NCBI GenBank assembly: GCA_900317865.1
Contig: ONIK01000040.1
Coordinates: forward strand, 1 to 20,580
Length of the DNA stretch: 20,580 nt
Reading direction: 5' to 3'
Source of the DNA: an uncultured Methanobrevibacter sp.
GTDB taxonomy: Archaea; Methanobacteriota; Methanobacteria; Methanobacteriales; Methanobacteriaceae
Numbering within the stretch: position 1 is the first letter of the stretch; each line of letters opens with the position of its first letter. The notes below the pieces were generated by a model. It searched no databases. It was not told the origin of the DNA and was given only the letters and a program-made list of their open reading frames with translations. This document shows positions 17,206 to 20,580 of this stretch, one piece after another. A program made the translations under genes and the position numbers.

Positions 17206-17763
17206 TTATTTTAAAACATCCACCAATTTAGAAATTGTTTGAGGTAAATGATTATCATGATTTGCAATGATTTTAACTGTAGCTCCAGTTAATGTTGCAT
17301 AAGCCATAGAAGCCGCCCTATTCATTTCTTGGTGTAATTGAATATCGCTAGCTTTTTCAACATCACGAGAACGTGTATCATCATTCATTCTTCTGTAGAT
17401 AATCTCATCCGGATTTGCTTCAACCATGATGAATAAATCTGGTTGTAATTGTTCTAAAACCCATATAGGAAGACCGGGTAAAAATCCTGAAGGAGTGTTG
17501 ATAGTACAATGAGTATCTACAATAACATTACTTTCTTCAGATTTTTCCTTGATTCTTTTAGCAGCTTTAGCTTGAATCTCTTTTTGAGTTTCAGCAGGCA
17601 ATTTCCTTAAAGCATCCCTATCTTCTACAAGTTTTTCCTCAATTGCAAGTTCAGTCATTATGTCTCCATAGTTTAAATGTAGATAATCAACTTCTTCAAG
17701 AGCTTTGTTAAGTACAGTGGTACTTCCTGAACCTGGAATTCCTGTTAATACTACTAATTTCAA
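17206..17763 (-). CDS. adkA: Adenylate kinase, archaeal AdkA family (TTG start)
   Basis: Interconverts ATP + AMP and 2 ADP. The 185 residues match the archaeal AdkA family, which is distinct from bacterial Adk and forms trimers. P-loop GIPGSGST is at residues 8-15. NYGDIM (~31-36) and DRDALRKLP (~48-56) form the AMP side, VDTHCTI (~82-88) is the Walker-B-like strand, and RRMNDDTRSRD (~124-134) is the Arg-rich lid region. The start codon is TTG, supported by GAGGGAT just upstream and by the first strand MKLVVLTG. It lies between secY and the DUF106 gene with short spacers, the standard archaeal position. Confidence 0.95.
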   Translation of the reverse strand: MKLVVLTGIPGSGSTTVLNKALEEVDYLHLNYGDIMTELAIEEKLVEDRDALRKLPAETQKEIQAKAAKRIKEKSEESNVIVDTHCTINTPSGFLPGLPIWVLEQLQPDLFIMVEANPDEIIYRRMNDDTRSRDVEKASDIQLHQEMNRAASMAYATLTGATVKIIANHDNHLPQTISKLVDVLK

Positions 17764-17800
17764 TTTAATCCCTCATATTAAAAGTTGTATATGGAGAAGA

Positions 17801-19165
17801 TTAATCTCCTCCTAAAAATTTCCTGAGTAGTGGATTTGATGACATTAACTGTTCTTCTGCCATTTCTTCATAAAGCTTATGTATAATACCTACAGTAAGC
17901 AATACACCAGTACCTCCACCTAAAGCACCAGTTAAATCTGCAAAGAATGCAATAATACCTACATATAAACCACTTAAAATGGTAAGTGCAGGAATATATT
18001 TCTTTAAAATTTTATATAATTGACGTTTACTACTTCTGAAACCAGGTATTTGAATACCTGAATTATAAAGTTGTTCTGAAATTTTCTTAGCATTCAATCC
18101 ACTGATTTCAACCCACAGGTATGAGAATAAAACACAACATGCTAAGAAAAATATTGCGTAAACAAGAACGTGCAGCGGTTCTGTAGCAAACATAGATATT
18201 TTATTAGGAGTGGATAAGAACCAAGCAACACCACTTACAGCCTTACCATTTTCAACAGTACCTAAAATAGGGAACCCTATTTTCTGGAAGACATTTGCTA
18301 AAAGTGAAACGTTAACGAGTAATGCACTGGTTAAAATAACCGGCATGTTACTTGCATAAACAAATTTCAATGGATATTTACCGACAGATCCTCTGATTCT
18401 TCCATGTCCTTTAACTGAACCATGGGAAATTGGAATTTCAATACGAATTGATTCACCATAAACAACAACTGCAAATACACAAAGTGTTGCGAATAATGGT
18501 ATGAGTAATGAGAAATTAGCAGAACCCATAGTAATAGATTGGATAAATCCTGGAATTGCACCGGTTAAGACACCCTGACTATTAGGCAAGAAATTAAATG
18601 TTCCTACAAGAATAGCTTGACATACACCAGCAGCAATGAACAAACCAATACCACTACCGAATCCCCATTTAGAAACAACTTCATCTAAATAAATCACTAA
18701 AACTGCACCAATTACAAGTTGAAGGAATAACACACCAAGATATGAATTATCTATTGGTACTAAGTTACCAGTTAATACTAAAACACCAGCTTCAAACATT
18801 GTAAACAAGATAGAAAGAAGCTTTTGGGTAGCTTGAAAGTGAGACTTATCTTTATGTGATGATAAATCCAAATCCAAAAGATTTGAACCTACTAACAATT
18901 GCAATACAATAGATGCAGTAACAATAGGACCAATTCCTAAAGTAAGAATTGAACCAAAACTTCCAGCCATAACTGCTCTTAAAGCAGCGAATTGGTCAAC
19001 AGCAGCAGAACTCAATCCATATAATGGTATTTGAGTTAAAAAGTAATATAATACCAAAATAAGAGCAGTCCATTTAAGTTTTTCATTAAAATCTTCATTG
19101 TGAACAGGAGATTTTACTTCAGGTAAAAACTTAAATAATGGCTCTAAAACTTCGAGAGATGACAT
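17801..19165 (-). CDS. secY: Protein translocase subunit SecY
   Basis: Channel subunit of the SecYE-beta translocon in the cytoplasmic membrane; exports unfolded proteins and inserts membrane proteins. The 454 residues contain the expected ten transmembrane helices. The plug/TM2 region is SFGSILTLGIGPIVTASIV (~69-87). The cytosolic loop between TM6 and TM7 (~238-268) carries the basic HGSVKGHGRIRGS segment used for ribosome and signal-recognition contacts. The TM8-9 loop (~360-388) has NSGIQIPGFRSSKRQ. The start is fixed by AGAGGA six bases before ATG and by the conserved N-terminal LEPLFKFLPEVKSP. It would export the signal-peptide-bearing giant protein encoded downstream. Confidence 0.97.
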   Translation of the reverse strand: MSSLEVLEPLFKFLPEVKSPVHNEDFNEKLKWTALILVLYYFLTQIPLYGLSSAAVDQFAALRAVMAGSFGSILTLGIGPIVTASIVLQLLVGSNLLDLDLSSHKDKSHFQATQKLLSILFTMFEAGVLVLTGNLVPIDNSYLGVLFLQLVIGAVLVIYLDEVVSKWGFGSGIGLFIAAGVCQAILVGTFNFLPNSQGVLTGAIPGFIQSITMGSANFSLLIPLFATLCVFAVVVYGESIRIEIPISHGSVKGHGRIRGSVGKYPLKFVYASNMPVILTSALLVNVSLLANVFQKIGFPILGTVENGKAVSGVAWFLSTPNKISMFATEPLHVLVYAIFFLACCVLFSYLWVEISGLNAKKISEQLYNSGIQIPGFRSSKRQLYKILKKYIPALTILSGLYVGIIAFFADLTGALGGGTGVLLTVGIIHKLYEEMAEEQLMSSNPLLRKFLGGD

Positions 19166-19200
19166 TTTATTCCTCTAATAAAAATATTAAAAAAGAAAAA

Positions 19201-19638
19201 CTATAATTCTATAGCTTCTCCTCCTACTTCTTCAATTTTTTCTACAGCAGATGCTGAGAATTTTGGAGCGGAAATTTTGAAAGTTTTAGAGATTTTACCT
19301 TTAGCTAAAACTTTGTCATAACCTAATTCGGTTACATCAATGACAATTGCATCTCCTTCCATAGATGCTTTACCGCTAGCAATTAAATCATCTGCTTTTT
19401 CTTCCAAGTAACTTAAGTTAACTGAATTAACTTTTTTAATCATTTTTTGAGGTCTTTTGAAGCCGTGTTTACCGAAATAATTTGGTTCATGGATTACAGT
19501 CCATGTCCAGTGTTGTTTTCCAGCTCCAGCTTTACCTTTTCCACCTTTGTTACCTGCACCTCTACGTTTTTTAGTACAGCCTCCTCCGTTGGATCTGGAA
19601 CCTCTAAGTTTGTTAATTTTACGTTTTGTTCTAATCAT
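19201..19638 (-). CDS. rpl15: 50S ribosomal protein uL15
   Basis: Large-subunit protein, 145 residues from the chosen start. It opens MIRTKRKINKLRGSRSNGGG, then a Gly/Lys-rich extension (RRGAGNKGGKGKAGAGKQHW) that threads into 23S rRNA, and a globular C-terminal domain. A GTG nine bases further upstream is in frame but lies inside the AGGTG ribosome-binding site, so the ATG at 19638 is the better start. It lies 14 bases after the uL30 stop. Confidence 0.96.
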   Translation of the reverse strand: MIRTKRKINKLRGSRSNGGGCTKKRRGAGNKGGKGKAGAGKQHWTWTVIHEPNYFGKHGFKRPQKMIKKVNSVNLSYLEEKADDLIASGKASMEGDAIVIDVTELGYDKVLAKGKISKTFKISAPKFSASAVEKIEEVGGEAIEL

Positions 19639-19652
19639 AATAAACACCTAAT

Positions 19653-20045
19653 TTAAAGCATTCTTTTTGCAAGATCTTTAATTTCTTCGCCCCTGTAACC
19701 TAAAGATCCACCTTCGTTAATGGATAAACGGATATCTTCATATCCTTTTCTAGGAGGGTGTAAACGGAATACAGGTTTAATTCCCACATCAGCTAATTTA
19801 ACTTCTGAATTGATTACAGCTTCAGATAATTCAGTAATATCTTTATAATCAGAATTTTCAGCTACAAATTCATCAGTAACTTTTTTATTACCTTCGATTC
19901 TGCCTCTTTTAGCAATAATTTGAGCTAAAAGTTCAGCATCAATTTCACCCCAGGTAATGTAATCCTTAGACTTTTGAAGCATACCTTCAAAACTAGGATT
20001 TTCTTCAACTAATACTGCGTGGTTGATTCTGTTAAGTCTTAACAT
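19653..20045 (-). CDS. rpl30: 50S ribosomal protein uL30, apparently N-terminally truncated
   Basis: Clear archaeal uL30: MLRLNRINHAVLVEE, then KDYITWGEIDAELLAQII, then FRLHPPRKGYEDIR and the Gly-rich SINEGGSLGYRGEEI end. Archaeal uL30 normally has about 150 residues with roughly 22 before the MLRL segment (MFxVIRVRGxxGVxxxIxDTLx). Here the frame gives only 130. Upstream, a GGTGATG site and ATG at 20067 encode MFLVIRV in another frame, followed by one stray base and then ATG-TTA-AGA of MLRL. A deletion of about 44 bp in an otherwise normal gene fits. The internal ATG has only a weak site (AGAG). If real, the protein lacks most of its first strand and helix; an assembly or read error is the main alternative. 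Confidence 0.9.
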   Translation of the reverse strand: MLRLNRINHAVLVEENPSFEGMLQKSKDYITWGEIDAELLAQIIAKRGRIEGNKKVTDEFVAENSDYKDITELSEAVINSEVKLADVGIKPVFRLHPPRKGYEDIRLSINEGGSLGYRGEEIKDLAKRML

Positions 20046-20067
20046 TAACTCTAATAACTAAAAACAT
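20046..20067 (-). pseudogene. Remnant of the original uL30 start (MFLVIRV)
   Basis: ATG at 20067, four bases after GGTGAT, opens seven codons that match the conserved uL30 N-terminus MFxVIRV. The frame then shifts relative to the rest of the gene and would stop four codons later. The remnant shows where the native start lay and sets the size of the missing piece at about 15 codons less one base. Confidence 0.7.
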
Positions 20068-20079
20068 AATCATCACCAA

Positions 20080-20580
20080 TTAATAGTTAACTCCCATTTT
20101 CTTGAGGTCTTCTTGAGTTGCTTTTACTTCACTTAAGGTTTTTAAAGCATTAAATACTGCATTTGCAAAGTTAACAGTAGTTTGTGTTTGACCAAATGAT
20201 TGGGACCATACATCGTGAATACCAGCAAGTTTTAAAATAGTTTTACCTACATCACCAATTACTAAACCTACTCCTGCAGGTGCAGGCATTAAGTTTACAC
20301 TTACACTACTGGTTTTACCTTGTACTTTGAAAGGTACTGTGTGTTCTCTTCCACAAACACAACCCCAATCTCCACAGCCTCTTCTTACTTTAATAATATT
20401 GTATTTAGCATTATCGACTGCTTTTCTGATTGCAGGTCCAACCTCTTTAGCTTTACCTTGACCTAATCCAACATAACCATCTTTGTTACCTACAGCAACA
20501 ATTACTCTGAAATTAACTTTTCTACCAGATTTATGCATCCTTTGAACTAAGTTAACATCCATTACTTCTTCTTCTAAATC
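20080..20580 (-). CDS. rps5: 30S ribosomal protein uS5, 5' end beyond window
   Basis: Small-subunit protein involved in decoding accuracy. The visible part runs from DLEEEV through MDVNLVQRMHKSGRKVNFRV to the stop. The N-terminal double-stranded-RNA-binding fold is seen (VIVAVGNKDGYVGLGQGKAKE), followed by the archaeal Cys-rich stretch RRGCGDWGCVCGREH and the C-terminal domain (DVGKTILKLAGIHDVWSQ, then TQTTVNFANAV). Archaeal uS5 has about 40-50 further N-terminal residues, and the frame is open to the right edge, so the ATG at 20562 is internal. The stop lies just before the uL30 ribosome-binding site. Confidence 0.96.
   Translation of the reverse strand, partial: DLEEEVMDVNLVQRMHKSGRKVNFRVIVAVGNKDGYVGLGQGKAKEVGPAIRKAVDNAKYNIIKVRRGCGDWGCVCGREHTVPFKVQGKTSSVSVNLMPAPAGVGLVIGDVGKTILKLAGIHDVWSQSFGQTQTTVNFANAVFNALKTLSEVKATQEDLKKMGVNY

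Noticed and set aside
19639..19647. GTG at 19647 as the uL15 start
   Set aside because: It overlaps the ribosome-binding site itself, and the conserved family N-terminus begins at the ATG at 19638.

Overview
The window looks like a chromosomal segment of a host-associated methanogenic archaeon of the Methanobacteriaceae, most likely Methanobrevibacter-like. It is very AT-rich. The minus strand reads through the archaeal distal S10/spc gene order: uS5, uL30, uL15, secY, adkA, a DUF106 insertase-like gene, eL34, cmk, eL14 and truB/cbf5. Shine-Dalgarno sites are of the AGGTGA(T) type. The locus downstream of truB encodes a giant secreted adhesin-like protein, a class abundant in Methanobrevibacter. 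Every supported gene is on the minus strand, so transcription runs from high to low coordinates.

Right half (14445-20580): a compact translation and protein-export operon. uS5 is cut by the right edge. uL30 appears to have lost part of its N-terminus: an RBS and a seven-codon remnant remain out of frame upstream of the internal ATG. uL15, secY, adkA (TTG start) and the DUF106 membrane protein follow with short spacers. A 117-bp gap before eL34 holds two strong inverted repeats and a TATA-like element, so eL34 may have its own promoter. eL34, cmk and eL14 are coupled through TAATG stop/start overlaps. A hairpin followed by T-tracts sits between eL14 and truB.

Left half (1-14444): a TATA box and AGGTGAT site precede a 3,285-codon reading frame, overlapped by 14 bp by a second frame of 1,363 codons. 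Together they look like one giant surface protein of about 4,650 residues. The order is signal peptide, Ig-like segment, right-handed beta-helix-like region, glycine-rich membrane segments, an Asn-Pro linker, then about 3,000 residues of tandem alpha-helical modules and C-terminal YYxxDGK-type repeats. I do not recognise the helical modules. Their repeat alignment runs across the break between the two frames, which implies a frameshift. The codon at the ideal initiation position is ATT rather than ATG.

At the far left edge, bases 1-40 are 85% identical to the 3' end of truB. The adhesin locus is therefore flanked by a direct repeat of the truB tail, as expected if it was inserted or rearranged at the 3' end of truB. 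The main items for follow-up are this flanking repeat, the unrecognised helical module family, the frame break, the ATT start and the uL30 deletion. The last three should first be checked against raw reads, since assembly error could produce them.
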